A DNA stretch of 64,000 nucleotides. It comes from Streptomyces sp. BA2. Its GTDB lineage: Bacteria; Actinomycetota; Actinomycetes; Streptomycetales; Streptomycetaceae. The stretch covers positions 8,667,001 through 8,731,000 of the forward strand of contig NZ_WSRO01000002.1 of the NCBI RefSeq assembly GCF_009769735.1. The letters are read 5' to 3'. Shown one piece after another: positions 22,829-30,420 of the stretch. A program made the translations under genes and the position numbers. The notes beneath the pieces were generated by a model, which was not told where the DNA came from, ran no database searches, and saw only the letters and a list, made by a program, of their open reading frames with translations. Numbering within the stretch: the stretch's first letter is position 1; each line of letters begins with the position of its first letter.

Positions 22829-23791
22829 GTGGCACACGGGGGCTATCAGGGCTGGGGACCGGGGAACGGTCAGCCGCAGGGCGGCGGCCCGAATCCGTAC
22901 GGGCCTCAGGGCGGCGGCCCGAATCCGTACGGCCCGCCGCAACCCGGTCCGTATCCGCCGCCGCACCCGTACCCACACCCACACCCACAGCCGTATCCGC
23001 TCCCGCCGCAGCCCGTCCGGCGGCGGCGTTCCGGGTGCGCGCTCTTCTTCGTCTCGCCGCTCATCCCGTTCATCCGTTCCGCCCGCCGCCGCGCCGAGGC
23101 GATCTTCAACCAGCCCGGCGCAGGGCGCGTCGCGGACCCGGTCGTGTCGAGGGTGCAGCTGGGCCGCGCGATCGCCGGTGCGGCCGCCAGCTTCCTCCTC
23201 GTCTACACCTACGGAGCGGACGACGGCTGGAGCGGGGTCGCCAACGACGGCGTCGTGAAGCTGATCCTCGCCCCGCTGCTGCTCATCTTCACCGGGCCAC
23301 TGGTCGTCCTGGGCTTCATCCGCTACGCGCCCGCCGCGCAACGGCGCGTGCTCCGCTCCCGGCTGCGTGAGCCGCTCAAGGCCGTGGCCTGGTACGTCGG
23401 CATCCTGGTGGGTGTCGCACTCGTACTTGCGGGCAGCGCCCTTGTGCTCAAGCAGAACCACGGCACGCTCGTGAACGGCCTCATCGCGCTCGCGCTGCTC
23501 ATCGGTCTCGTCTGGCTGCTGCCGTTCCTTCTCTTCGCCTCCGCCTACGCCGCGCGCTACGCCTTCAACACGTCCAACGTGCACGCCGCTCTGCCGGCCG
23601 CGCTCACCGTCGTACTCGTCTGGGAACTGATGCTCTTCAGCGTCGCGCTCGAAGGGGGTCTGCCACACGGGCCGCCGGCCGTGCAGTGGTGCGCGATCCT
23701 CGGCGGCCCGTTGTCCGTGACCGCGGTGGTCCTGTGGGAACTCCACCGGATGCGCACCCGCCATGGCGTCCGCATCCGCAACCGCGGATGA
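22829..23791 (+). CDS. Polytopic membrane protein with Pro/Tyr-rich N-terminus
   Basis: This 320-residue protein has a disordered N-terminus rich in Gly, Pro, Tyr and His (a duplicated GGGPNPYGP unit, then HPYPHPHPQPYP), a basic patch (VRRRRSG) and about five membrane helices. These include FLLVYTYG, LILAPLLLIFTGPLVVLGFI, WYVGILVGVALVLAGSALVL and LIALALLIGLVWLLPFLLF. No catalytic motif is seen. I chose the GTG at 22829 because GGAGG and GGGGGAA lie upstream and the Pro-rich tail starts there. Similar proteins are widespread in Streptomyces without known function. A strong hairpin insulates it from the aminotransferase gene. Confidence 0.75.
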   Translation: MAHGGYQGWGPGNGQPQGGGPNPYGPQGGGPNPYGPPQPGPYPPPHPYPHPHPQPYPLPPQPVRRRRSGCALFFVSPLIPFIRSARRRAEAIFNQPGAGRVADPVVSRVQLGRAIAGAAASFLLVYTYGADDGWSGVANDGVVKLILAPLLLIFTGPLVVLGFIRYAPAAQRRVLRSRLREPLKAVAWYVGILVGVALVLAGSALVLKQNHGTLVNGLIALALLIGLVWLLPFLLFASAYAARYAFNTSNVHAALPAALTVVLVWELMLFSVALEGGLPHGPPAVQWCAILGGPLSVTAVVLWELHRMRTRHGVRIRNRG

Positions 23792-23852
23792 CGTGAGTCG
23801 TGTGCGGTCGGGGGTGTCCTCGGCGCCGATGCCGTGGACCGGCCTCCAGGAA

Positions 23853-24419
23853 CTAGCGCCTGTCCGGGGAGTCGAGAACCATCTCGCGCTCCACCTTGGA
23901 GGGGTCGCCCTTCATCGGGACGGTCTCCCCGGAGCACACGAATCCGTATTGCCGGTAGAAGCTCTCCGCCCGCGCGTTGTCCTGGTGGACGAACAGGCGC
24001 ACCCGCGCCACGTCCGGCACCGACCACGCCCACCCGACGGCCGTCTCGAAGAGCGCGTCGATCACTCCGCTCCCGCGGTACTCGGGGCGCACGTATACGC
24101 CGGCGAGATGCGCCTGGCGCTGCTGAAGGGGGCCGCCGAACACATCGTCGCTGCCCGTGTCCTCGATGAGCACGGTCACCGAGCCGCTCCAGATCCCGTC
24201 CCGGCCCTCGGCCACGAACTGGCGCACCTGCGTCCCGTCGGCTGCCCTCTTGGCCCGCTCCTGCCAGAAGGTGTCCGGTTCCGCGGCGGCCTTCTCGTAC
24301 GTCTCGAGAAAGGCGATCGGAGCCACCGGGTCCTGCAGTGACAGAAGCCGCAACTCCTTCACCTCGGGCCACTCGTCGGCACGTATCGGACGGACGGCAA
24401 CGCGGGAAACCTGGTTCAT
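23853..24419 (-). CDS. GNAT-family N-acetyltransferase
   Basis: This 188-residue protein has the GNAT fold. The acetyl-CoA-binding motif A is seen as AGVYVRPEYRGSGVIDALFETAV (in two parts, about residues 113-135) and the late part as NARAESFYRQYGFVCSGE. The N-terminus (VRPIRADEWPEVKELRLLSL) is typical for substrate-side helices of this family. The acceptor is unknown. The ATG at 24419 is preceded by only a weak GTAGGG. Three 9-base GTGGCTCAC-like repeats (24437-24463) lie just upstream. It is convergent with the membrane protein at 22829 and follows the ArsR gene on the same strand. Confidence 0.85.
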   Translation of the reverse strand: MNQVSRVAVRPIRADEWPEVKELRLLSLQDPVAPIAFLETYEKAAAEPDTFWQERAKRAADGTQVRQFVAEGRDGIWSGSVTVLIEDTGSDDVFGGPLQQRQAHLAGVYVRPEYRGSGVIDALFETAVGWAWSVPDVARVRLFVHQDNARAESFYRQYGFVCSGETVPMKGDPSKVEREMVLDSPDRR

Positions 24420-24468
24420 GCTGCCGCACCCTACGTGTGGCTCACGTGGCTCATGTGGCTCACGGCAC

Positions 24469-24786
24469 TCACTCCTCCGCCTCTGCCGTGACGACCCCAA
24501 GGAGCCCGGGAAACCGCTGCTCCAGATCCGCCCGGCGCAGGGTGGCCATCCGGCTGTTGCCGCGGGCGACCTGCTGGATCAGCCCGGCCTCGCGCAGCGC
24601 GCGGAAGTGGTGCGTGACGGTCGCCTTGGAGACCGGCAGCGCGAAGGAACTGCACGTGCGCGCGGTGCCGTCGGGCGCGGCGGCCAGCTCGCGCACCACG
24701 CGGCGACGCAGCGGGTCCGCGAGTGCGGCGAGCACCGGGCCGAGCCGCATCTCGTCGACGGTCGGGTGACCTTCGTCGTCGGGCAT
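24469..24786 (-). CDS. ArsR-family winged-helix repressor
   Basis: This 105-residue protein is an ArsR/SmtB-type winged helix: LAALADPLRRRVVRELAA, then the recognition-helix region PVSKATVTHHFRALREAGLI (about residues 51-70) and the wing QQVARGNSRMATLR. It lacks the Cys sets of metal-sensing ArsR proteins and is more like the group that controls small oxidoreductases. It is divergent from a monooxygenase gene; three copies of a TCGTACCTAGG site lie in the 124-base gap, so it most likely represses itself and the monooxygenase. Confidence 0.88.
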   Translation of the reverse strand: MPDDEGHPTVDEMRLGPVLAALADPLRRRVVRELAAAPDGTARTCSSFALPVSKATVTHHFRALREAGLIQQVARGNSRMATLRRADLEQRFPGLLGVVTAEAEE

Positions 24787-24817
24787 ACCGGACGCCTCCC
24801 TTCAGGTACGGCTTGCA

Positions 24818-24879
24818 TCGTACCTAGGGGACCGCTAGCGTCCACCCGGCACCTAGGTACGAGATCAATCGTACCTAGC
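24818..24879. promoter_or_regulatory. Triple operator for the ArsR regulator
   Basis: TCGTACCTAGG occurs at 24818-24828, its complement CCTAGGTACGA at 24852-24862, and TCGTACCTAGC at 24869-24879; a partial AGGTACG is at 24804. The last two form an inverted pair. All lie between the divergent ArsR and monooxygenase start codons. Confidence 0.75.
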
Positions 24880-24910
24880 AAGCAGGATACCTATCGAGGA
24901 GAGAACCTTC

Positions 24911-25231
24911 ATGGACCAGCCGTTCACGCTCGTCGGCACCGCCCGCCCCAAGCCCGAACGCGCCGTCGACCTGAAAGAGCTCCTGCTCTCGTTCGTCGAG
25001 CCGACGCGGCAGGAGCCCGGCTGCCTGGAGTACCACTTCCACGAGGACCGGGACGAGCCCGGCGTCTTCGTCTTCTACGAGGCGTGGCGCTCCCAGGCCG
25101 ACCTCGACGCCCACCTGGCTCTCCCGCACATGCGGGCCTTCTGGGAGCGGCGGATGGAGTACCTGGAGTCCGACCTCGACATCCGTTTCCTGACCATGCA
25201 CAGTCCGTACTGGTCCGCTGTCGAGGCCTGA
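24911..25231 (+). CDS. Antibiotic biosynthesis monooxygenase (ABM)-family protein
   Basis: This 106-residue single ABM domain (ferredoxin-like fold) shows TLVGTARPKPERAVDLKELL, EPGCLEYHFHED and FVFYEAWRSQADLDAHLALP, which fit YgiN/LsrG-type quinol monooxygenases that act without metal or flavin on electron-rich rings. The substrate is unknown. GAGGAGAG lies 8-15 bases before the ATG. It is probably controlled by the divergent ArsR gene through the triple operator. Confidence 0.88.
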   Translation: MDQPFTLVGTARPKPERAVDLKELLLSFVEPTRQEPGCLEYHFHEDRDEPGVFVFYEAWRSQADLDAHLALPHMRAFWERRMEYLESDLDIRFLTMHSPYWSAVEA

Positions 25232-25337
25232 TGAGGATTCGGCCATGTTAGAGGCCTGATCCGGCAAGCTACTGCCCATCGATGCCCCTCGCACCTATGG
25301 TGGTGCGGACACGACTGGGTGCCAGGGGGTGAGACCG

Positions 25338-25538
25338 ATGGCTTTCACTGAGATTGCTGTAGCCGTTATTACGGCCGGGCCTGCCTATATCGCGGTCTTT
25401 CTGGCCGCACGCAAGGCCCAGGGCGAGCCGGCGCAACCGCAGGCTTGTGCGCAGCACGCCACCTGCGAGCAGTGCACGGGTCGAACCCCGACGGATAGCG
25501 TGCCGGACAGCCTCATGGGCTGGGCTCTGGCAACCTGA
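25338..25538 (+). CDS. Small single-pass membrane protein
   Basis: This 66-residue predicted protein has one hydrophobic helix (AVAVITAGPAYIAVFLAARK, about residues 6-25) and a tail with three Cys (QACAQHATCEQCTG), which could bind a metal or form disulfides. GGGGGTGAG lies 3-11 bases before the ATG at 25338 and a very strong terminator follows within 25 bases, both supporting a real gene. No family is recognised. Phage-holin-like small proteins have similar size, but no phage genes are nearby. Confidence 0.6.
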   Translation: MAFTEIAVAVITAGPAYIAVFLAARKAQGEPAQPQACAQHATCEQCTGRTPTDSVPDSLMGWALAT

Positions 25539-25558
25539 CCCGACCCCCCTACTTCGCT

Positions 25559-25607
25559 GTACCGCGACGGGCCCGCCACCTCCAGGGTGGCGGGCCCGTC
25601 GCGGTAC
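25559..25607. terminator. Perfect 22-bp-stem terminator hairpin
   Basis: The arms 25559-25580 and 25586-25607 are exact complements around the loop TCCAG, giving one of the strongest hairpins in the window. It ends the small membrane-protein transcript and lies 100 bases before the LysR gene. Confidence 0.85.
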
Positions 25608-25706
25608 GCGGGAATCTCCGTCGGCGGCGCTGAGTTGCTCACGACTGCAACGGCCGCAGCGCAGAGGACGGGGTGGGCTCGGTCCGCCGCGGGAGGGATG
25701 GAATCG

Positions 25707-26618
25707 ATGAGCCTTCGTCAGTACGAGTACGCCCTGGCCGTTGCCGAGGAGGGATCGGTGACGGCGGCGGCGGAGCGGCTGCACGTCGCTCAACCGTCGG
25801 TGTCCCAGCAGATCCGCGGCCTGGAGCGGGAACTCGGCGTGGAACTGTTCGCCCGCACGCCGACCGGACTTGTGCCCACCGTCGTCGGCCGCGCGTTCCT
25901 GCGGGAGGCGGAGGTCGCGGTGAGCGCGTCGCGCCGGGCGAGGGCGACGGCGCGGGCCGGTGCCGACGAGTTGGTGGGCGAGCTGGTGGTCGCGGTGCAG
26001 ATGGGCTTCGGCACGCGGCAGTTGCCGGGCGCGTTGGGCGCGCTGCGTCGCCGCTTCCCGCGGCTCGAGGTCACGGTGTTCGAGGAGCCGAGCTCCGCCG
26101 AGCTGGAACGCCTTGGGCGCCGGGGCGTGCTGGACCTCGCGCTGATGGCGGCTTGCGAGCAGACCCCCGCCGACGCCCACCACCTCGGTGACGAGGAGTT
26201 CGTCGTGGTCCTTGCCGCCGGGCACCGGCAGCTCGCAGCGGAACGGGTCGAGCTGCGCGAGCTGGTGGGGGAGCCGTGGGTGAGGTTCGACCGCGACAGC
26301 GCGCTCGACGGGGTGTTGATGGACGTGCTGCGGGGCGTGTTGCGGGACGACGAACTGCCCCCGACCACGGCCGCCCGCGTGTCGCAGACGGCCACGGCCG
26401 TGCGCTGGGCCGCCCAGGGGCTGGGGGTGACGCTGGTCCCGGCCTCCGCTGTGCCCCACGAGCACGAGCACCTCGTTCGCCCGGTGTTCCCGGTCGTGTC
26501 CCAGCCCGTCATCGCCGTGGTCCGGCAGGCCGCGGGTCCGGCGGAGACGGCTCTGCTCGAACTCCTGCGTAAGGAGAACTGGTCCACCGAGTCCGCTCTT
26601 TCCTCACCGGTTTCCTGA
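25707..26618 (+). CDS. LysR-family transcriptional regulator
   Basis: This 303-residue protein has an N-terminal winged helix (residues 1-60, AVAEEGSVTAAAERLHVAQP and SVSQQIRGLERELG) and the periplasmic-binding-like effector domain (about 90-295, for example LVGELVVAVQMGFGTRQLPG). GGGAGGG lies upstream of the ATG at 25707 with good spacing; the ATG at 25698 is too close to it. Only 58 bases separate it from the convergent SDR gene. Its target is not evident, since no divergent gene shares its promoter. Confidence 0.88.
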   Translation: MSLRQYEYALAVAEEGSVTAAAERLHVAQPSVSQQIRGLERELGVELFARTPTGLVPTVVGRAFLREAEVAVSASRRARATARAGADELVGELVVAVQMGFGTRQLPGALGALRRRFPRLEVTVFEEPSSAELERLGRRGVLDLALMAACEQTPADAHHLGDEEFVVVLAAGHRQLAAERVELRELVGEPWVRFDRDSALDGVLMDVLRGVLRDDELPPTTAARVSQTATAVRWAAQGLGVTLVPASAVPHEHEHLVRPVFPVVSQPVIAVVRQAAGPAETALLELLRKENWSTESALSSPVS

Positions 26619-26676
26619 CGGGATGCTGTCCCGACGGGCCTGTTTTTCTGAGTTGGCGTTCCGGAATTCCGTGGCG

Positions 26677-27447
26677 TCAGCCCCTGGGGAATTCTCCGCC
26701 GTCCACGACGACATTGCTCCCGGTCAGCCAGCTCGCCCGGTCGGACATGAGGAACAGCACCGCGTGGGCGATGTCGTCGGGCCGGCCGTCGCGTCCCAGC
26801 GGGGGACTTGTGTTGTCCTGGCCCGGCCCCGAGTCCAGGCGCGCCCACTGCTCCCGCGTCGCTTCACCGCCGGGGGTGGCGGTTCTGCCGGGAGACACGG
26901 TGTTGACCCGGATCCCGAACGGGGCCAGCTCCGATGCCAGCCCCCGGCTGTAGCTCTCCAACGCCGCCTTCGCCGCCACGTAGTGCAGGAACGGTGGTGC
27001 CACGGTGGGGACCGCGGCCGATGAGACGTGCACGACCGCTCCCGAGCGCCGTTCCCGCATCCCCGGTGTCAGCAGCGAGTCCAGCCGCACCGACGCCAGA
27101 AAGTTCAAGTCCAGCGCGTTCTGCCACTCCTCGTCGGGGATGGCCGAAGCGCCCTTGTACGGTTGCGCCCCACCCGCGTTGTGGACCAGGACGTCCACCC
27201 CGCCGAGCACCTCCCGCGCGGCCGCCGCGAGCGCCTCCGCTCCAGCCCGTGTCCGCACATCGGCCTCTACGAAGGTGGCCCCCTCCGGCACCGTGCTCGT
27301 CGCCGACCTGGCGGTCGTGAGCACCTCGGCGCCCGCGTCCAGGAGTTGGCGTACGACGGCCGCTCCGATTCCGCGGGAACCACCTGTGACCAGGGCCCGC
27401 TTTCCCGCGAGTTCGCGCGTTCCCGATACGTCCTCAACCGTGGTCAT
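26677..27447 (-). CDS. Short-chain dehydrogenase/reductase (SDR)
   Basis: This 256-residue classical SDR has the cofactor motif TGGSRGIGAA (about residues 21-30), NAG at about 92 (LVHNAGGAQ) and the catalytic Ser and YxxxK in VHVSSAA...HYVAAKAAL. The C-terminal VNTVSPGRTATPGG and NVVVDGGEFPRG are typical. It would oxidise or reduce a secondary alcohol/ketone with NAD(P)H; the Arg after GGS suggests NADP. The start at 27447 has GAGAGGG 8-9 bases upstream. It lies downstream of a TetR gene on the same strand with 166 bases between them. Confidence 0.9.
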   Translation of the reverse strand: MTTVEDVSGTRELAGKRALVTGGSRGIGAAVVRQLLDAGAEVLTTARSATSTVPEGATFVEADVRTRAGAEALAAAAREVLGGVDVLVHNAGGAQPYKGASAIPDEEWQNALDLNFLASVRLDSLLTPGMRERRSGAVVHVSSAAVPTVAPPFLHYVAAKAALESYSRGLASELAPFGIRVNTVSPGRTATPGGEATREQWARLDSGPGQDNTSPPLGRDGRPDDIAHAVLFLMSDRASWLTGSNVVVDGGEFPRG

Positions 27448-27543
27448 GCCACCGGCCCTCTCCATCGTCCATTCGTCCGTTCGACCTGTTTCAAGGTAGG
27501 TCCGGAAAAGAACGAGGGGCAAAGACGAATTGTCAGCAGGCGC

Positions 27544-27587
27544 TATAGGGAATTCCTATATCGGGGAGGGAGGGAGGGAGGGAGGGG
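27544..27587. promoter_or_regulatory. Palindrome plus G-run tract upstream of the SDR gene
   Basis: TATAGG-GAATT-CCTATA (27544-27560) is an AT-rich inverted repeat, rare in this sequence and suited to a TetR-type operator. Directly after it, 27563-27587 holds six G-runs of 3-4 bases separated by single A residues, a perfect G-quadruplex pattern on the plus strand, opposite the SDR transcript. Both lie between the SDR start and the TetR stop. Confidence 0.55.
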
Positions 27588-27613
27588 AAGAGAGCTCGAC
27601 GCTGTCGGGAAGG

Positions 27614-28183
27614 TCAGGTGGCCTTCCAGGCCGCGTCGATCATCAGGAAGACCTCGTCCACGGCGGCTTCCGGATCGGTCGCCTCGCGGGCCAGCGAGAA
27701 CGCGTCGATCGCGAACCTCGCGATCGCCCGGCAGGCCGTCGTGGTCTGCGCCAGCTCGGGATCGGCGGCGATGGCCGCTGCCACGGACTCCGCGTGGCGC
27801 AGCCTCATCGACTCCTCGTACACCCGCAGGGCGGGTGACGAGTCGATCAGGCGCCAGATCGGGGCGGCGCCGTCCGCCGTGCAATGTCGTACCAGGGCCA
27901 GGATCTCGCGGTGCAGCGCAGGGATGAGGGGCTCGTTCGGCGCCCGGCCAGTGACCGCCTGCGTGAGGCGTTGCTCGAAGTCCGCGTCCTGCTCGAACAC
28001 CAGGGCCTCTTTCGAGGCGAAGTGGGAGAAGAGCGTGGTGACGGCCACGTCGGCCTCGGCGGCCACGTCACGGATGCCCACCGCTTCGTACCCGCGTTCC
28101 AGGAAGAGCCGCAGGGCGGTCTCAGCGATGTTCTGGCGGGTCGCGGCCTTCTTGCGCTCACGACGTCCGGTCGGCACGGTCAT
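27614..28183 (-). CDS. TetR-family regulator (divergent from quinone oxidoreductase)
   Basis: This 189-residue protein has an N-terminal TetR helix-turn-helix (IAETALRLFLERGYEAVGIR and DVAAEADVAVTTLFSHFASK, about residues 19-58) and a helical ligand domain. It is divergent from the NADP-dependent oxidoreductase at 28254, with an inverted repeat TAACCGTT/AACGGTTA in the 70-base gap, the probable operator. On its own strand the SDR gene follows. It likely represses the oxidoreductase and itself in response to a reactive small molecule. Confidence 0.88.
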   Translation of the reverse strand: MTVPTGRRERKKAATRQNIAETALRLFLERGYEAVGIRDVAAEADVAVTTLFSHFASKEALVFEQDADFEQRLTQAVTGRAPNEPLIPALHREILALVRHCTADGAAPIWRLIDSSPALRVYEESMRLRHAESVAAAIAADPELAQTTTACRAIARFAIDAFSLAREATDPEAAVDEVFLMIDAAWKAT

Positions 28184-28210
28184 GCCGTGATGCTACCAGT
28201 TGCAAAGCTG

Positions 28211-28236
28211 TAACCGTTCTAAAACCCTAACGGTTA
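28211..28236. promoter_or_regulatory. TetR operator between 28183 and 28254
   Basis: TAACCGTT (28211-28218) and AACGGTTA (28229-28236) form a perfect 8-10-8 inverted repeat. TATGGT at 28241-28246 is a fair -10 box for the oxidoreductase, so bound repressor would cover the region upstream of and next to the -10. Confidence 0.7.
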
Positions 28237-28253
28237 GTGTTATGGTCTGCCGC

Positions 28254-29186
28254 ATGACGACGATCGAGAGCATGAAGAGGACGAGCAAGAGCATGAAGAG
28301 AGTGAGCTTCGCCGAGTTCGGCGGTCCGGACGTCCTGCGGCTCCTGGACGCCGAGAAGCCTCACGCCGGACCCGGCCAGATACGCATCGCAGTGCGGGCG
28401 GCGGGCGTGAACCCCGTCGACTGGAGGCTTCGCGAAGGCCAGATTCTGGGGGCCCATCCGATCGAGTTGCCTGCCGGAGTCGGCCTTGACGCCTCCGGGG
28501 TGGTGGACGAGGTCGGTGAGGATGTCGAAGGGGTCGAGGTCGGCGACCATGTGTTCGGCGAAGGCGCGAGCACCTACGCCGAGTTCGCCGTGCTGGGGGC
28601 CTGGGCCCGTATGCCCGACGGCCTGACGTTCGAGGAGGCGGCCGGGTACCCCTCCGTGGTGGAGACCGCGCTGCGCGTCATCCGCGAGGTCGGTGTGCGG
28701 TCGGGGCAGACGCTGCTGGTCAGCGGTGCGTCAGGGGGAGTCGGATCGGCGGTGCTGCAGATCGCACGCGACCGGGGCATCACGGTGATCGGCACGGCCG
28801 GGGCCGCGAACCAGGACTATCTGCGCAGCCTGGGTGCCGTCGCCACGACGTACGGCGAGGGCTGGGTCGAGCGGGTGCGCGAGCTCGGCCATGTCGACGC
28901 GGCTCTCGATCTGGCCGGCTCGGGCGTGATCCGGGAGCTCATCGAGCTGACCGGGGATCCGCAGAAGGTGATCTCCATCGCCGATCTCGACGCGCCGAAG
29001 CTCGGTGTCCGGTTCTCCGGCGTTGCCGGGAGCGTGCCGGAAGCGCTGGCCGAGGCCGCCGGTCTCATCTCGCGGGGGAAGCTCCACATCCCGGTCGAGA
29101 AGTCGTACACGCTGGCCGAGGCCGCCGCGGCGCACATCGACAGCCAGGCCGGTCACGCGCGCGGGCGCCGGGTCATGGTTGTCTGA
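28254..29186 (+). CDS. NADP-dependent zinc-free oxidoreductase (quinone oxidoreductase type)
   Basis: This 310-residue protein belongs to the medium-chain dehydrogenase group without zinc. It has the N-terminal GroES-like domain (VRAAGVNPVDWRLREGQ) and the nucleotide-binding motif LLVSGASGGVGSAVLQIARD (about residues 152-171). It would reduce quinones or enones using NADPH. Three in-frame ATGs (28254, 28272, 28293) precede the conserved start MKRVSFAEFGGPDVL; the first lies 8 bases from a TATGGT -10 box, so a leaderless transcript would use it. A TetR gene with a palindromic operator is divergent. Confidence 0.88.
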   Translation: MTTIESMKRTSKSMKRVSFAEFGGPDVLRLLDAEKPHAGPGQIRIAVRAAGVNPVDWRLREGQILGAHPIELPAGVGLDASGVVDEVGEDVEGVEVGDHVFGEGASTYAEFAVLGAWARMPDGLTFEEAAGYPSVVETALRVIREVGVRSGQTLLVSGASGGVGSAVLQIARDRGITVIGTAGAANQDYLRSLGAVATTYGEGWVERVRELGHVDAALDLAGSGVIRELIELTGDPQKVISIADLDAPKLGVRFSGVAGSVPEALAEAAGLISRGKLHIPVEKSYTLAEAAAAHIDSQAGHARGRRVMVV

Positions 29187-29193
29187 GCCGTTT

Positions 29194-29268
29194 CCGTTCG
29201 CGCGACGGCCAACTTGGTCCGTTCGCGCTACGGCCAACTTGCTCCGCTCGCGCGACGACCAACTTGGT
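29194..29268. repeat. Three tandem 25-bp repeats
   Basis: Units 29194-29218, 29219-29243 and 29244-29268 share CCGTTCGCGC and CGGCCAACTTGGT, with 2-3 changes each. They begin 8 bases after the oxidoreductase stop codon, in a 200-base gap that holds nothing else recognisable. They could arise by slippage; the repeated CCAACTTGG core is palindromic, which would suit a protein-binding site. Confidence 0.8.
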
Positions 29269-29389
29269 TGAGCCGCCCGGCTGATGAACAAGGGTTTCGC
29301 CAGTGGCTCGGCGACGCTCCTCGGCCGGGCGCCCATCGTCCCCGCAGCCGACCGGATCCGTAATGCGGGCGAAGCGCCGGGGTCGAACG

Positions 29390-30274
29390 TCAGTCACAGC
29401 ACGCACCGTCCGTCCGGGCCTCCAGCGCGCGCAGTACGGCCACCATGTCCTCGCCGCCGTGCCCCTGTGTCACCGTCTCGTCGAAGAGGGTGTGGCATAC
29501 GTCGAGGAGGGGCGAGGCCAGGCCGGCCTTGCGGGCGGCCTCGGCAATCAACTGGTTGTTCTTCAGGACGTCCTTGGCCGCCGCCTGGACGGCGAAGTCG
29601 CGGTCGAGCAGCTTCGGCGCCTTCACGCGGGATACGGAGCTGGCCATCGGGCCCGCGTCCAGGACGTCCAGGAACCTGCGTCGGTCGAGCCCATGCCGGT
29701 CGGCGAAGTGGAAGGCCTCGGCCAGGCCGGTGACCAGCGTGATCAGAAACAGATTCACCGACAGCTTCATCAGCAGGGCGCCCGGGACGTGACCGCAGTC
29801 GAACACCTCCCGGCACATGGGCCCGAGCAGGGCCCGCACCGGCTCCACCGCGTCGGCGTCACCTGCCAGCATGGCCACCAACTGCCCCTTCTCCGCCGGG
29901 ACTCGGGACCCGGAGACAGGGGCCTCGACGTAACGCCCGCCCGCGGCGCGGATGGCCTCCTGAAGGCCGCCCGAGTACTCCGGCGACGTCGTGCCCATGT
30001 GGACGACGACGTGCCCGGCGACGCGCGCGGTGAACTCCGGGGTCCCGCGCCCCAGGACCGTGTCGACGGCGGACTCGTCGGCCAGCATGAGGATCACGAC
30101 GTCGGCCCGGTCGAAGACCTCGGCGGGGCTCGCCGCGACCTCGGCTCCGGCGGCGCGCAGGGGTTCGCAGCGGGCAGGGGTGCGGTTCCAGACGAGGAGG
30201 GGCGTCCCGGAGCGGGCGAGGTTGAGCGCCATGGGCTGACCCATGACCCCGAGTCCGACGAAGCCTGTGTGCAC
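29390..30274 (-). CDS. NAD(P)-dependent beta-hydroxyacid dehydrogenase (3-hydroxyisobutyrate dehydrogenase-like)
   Basis: This 294-residue protein starts with the dinucleotide-binding motif [17 protein letters not shown] (residues 4-20) and carries the substrate motif [15 protein letters not shown] (about 112-126). The catalytic Lys is in the [10 protein letters not shown] region (about 164-173). It would oxidise a beta-hydroxyacid or reduce a semialdehyde, with the substrate unknown. I chose the GTG at 30274 because the Rossmann strand follows directly and GGGGGTG lies upstream; an ATG at 30316 would run into the operator region. It is divergent from a TetR gene across paired palindromic operators. 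Confidence 0.88.
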   Translation of the reverse strand: MHTGFVGLGVMGQPMALNLARSGTPLLVWNRTPARCEPLRAAGAEVAASPAEVFDRADVVILMLADESAVDTVLGRGTPEFTARVAGHVVVHMGTTSPEYSGGLQEAIRAAGGRYVEAPVSGSRVPAEKGQLVAMLAGDADAVEPVRALLGPMCREVFDCGHVPGALLMKLSVNLFLITLVTGLAEAFHFADRHGLDRRRFLDVLDAGPMASSVSRVKAPKLLDRDFAVQAAAKDVLKNNQLIAEAARKAGLASPLLDVCHTLFDETVTQGHGGEDMVAVLRALEARTDGACCD

Positions 30275-30320
30275 GACGCACCCCCGTCCCGGCCCGCACA
30301 GAGGCGTCGCCGTCACTGAC

Positions 30321-30367
30321 TATGACCGCTGTCATAATAGCCACTCTATGACGATGGTCATAGAGTG
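30321..30367. promoter_or_regulatory. Two palindromic TetR operators
   Basis: TATGAC-CGCT-GTCATA (30321-30336) and, 5 bases later, CACTCTATGAC-GATG-GTCATAGAGTG (30342-30367, an 11-4-11 perfect palindrome) share the CTATGAC-N4-GTCATA core. They lie between the divergent dehydrogenase and TetR genes. Confidence 0.85.
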
Positions 30368-30420
30368 GCTTCCGGAAGCCGGAGGATCCCGGAAGCCGGA
30401 CGCAACAGTGGAGGTCGAGC

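Noticed and set aside
25466..25500. tRNA-like T-arm (GGGGTTCGACCCG on the minus strand)
   Set aside because: No A-box, acceptor stem or anticodon arm can be built around it, and it lies inside the small membrane-protein gene.
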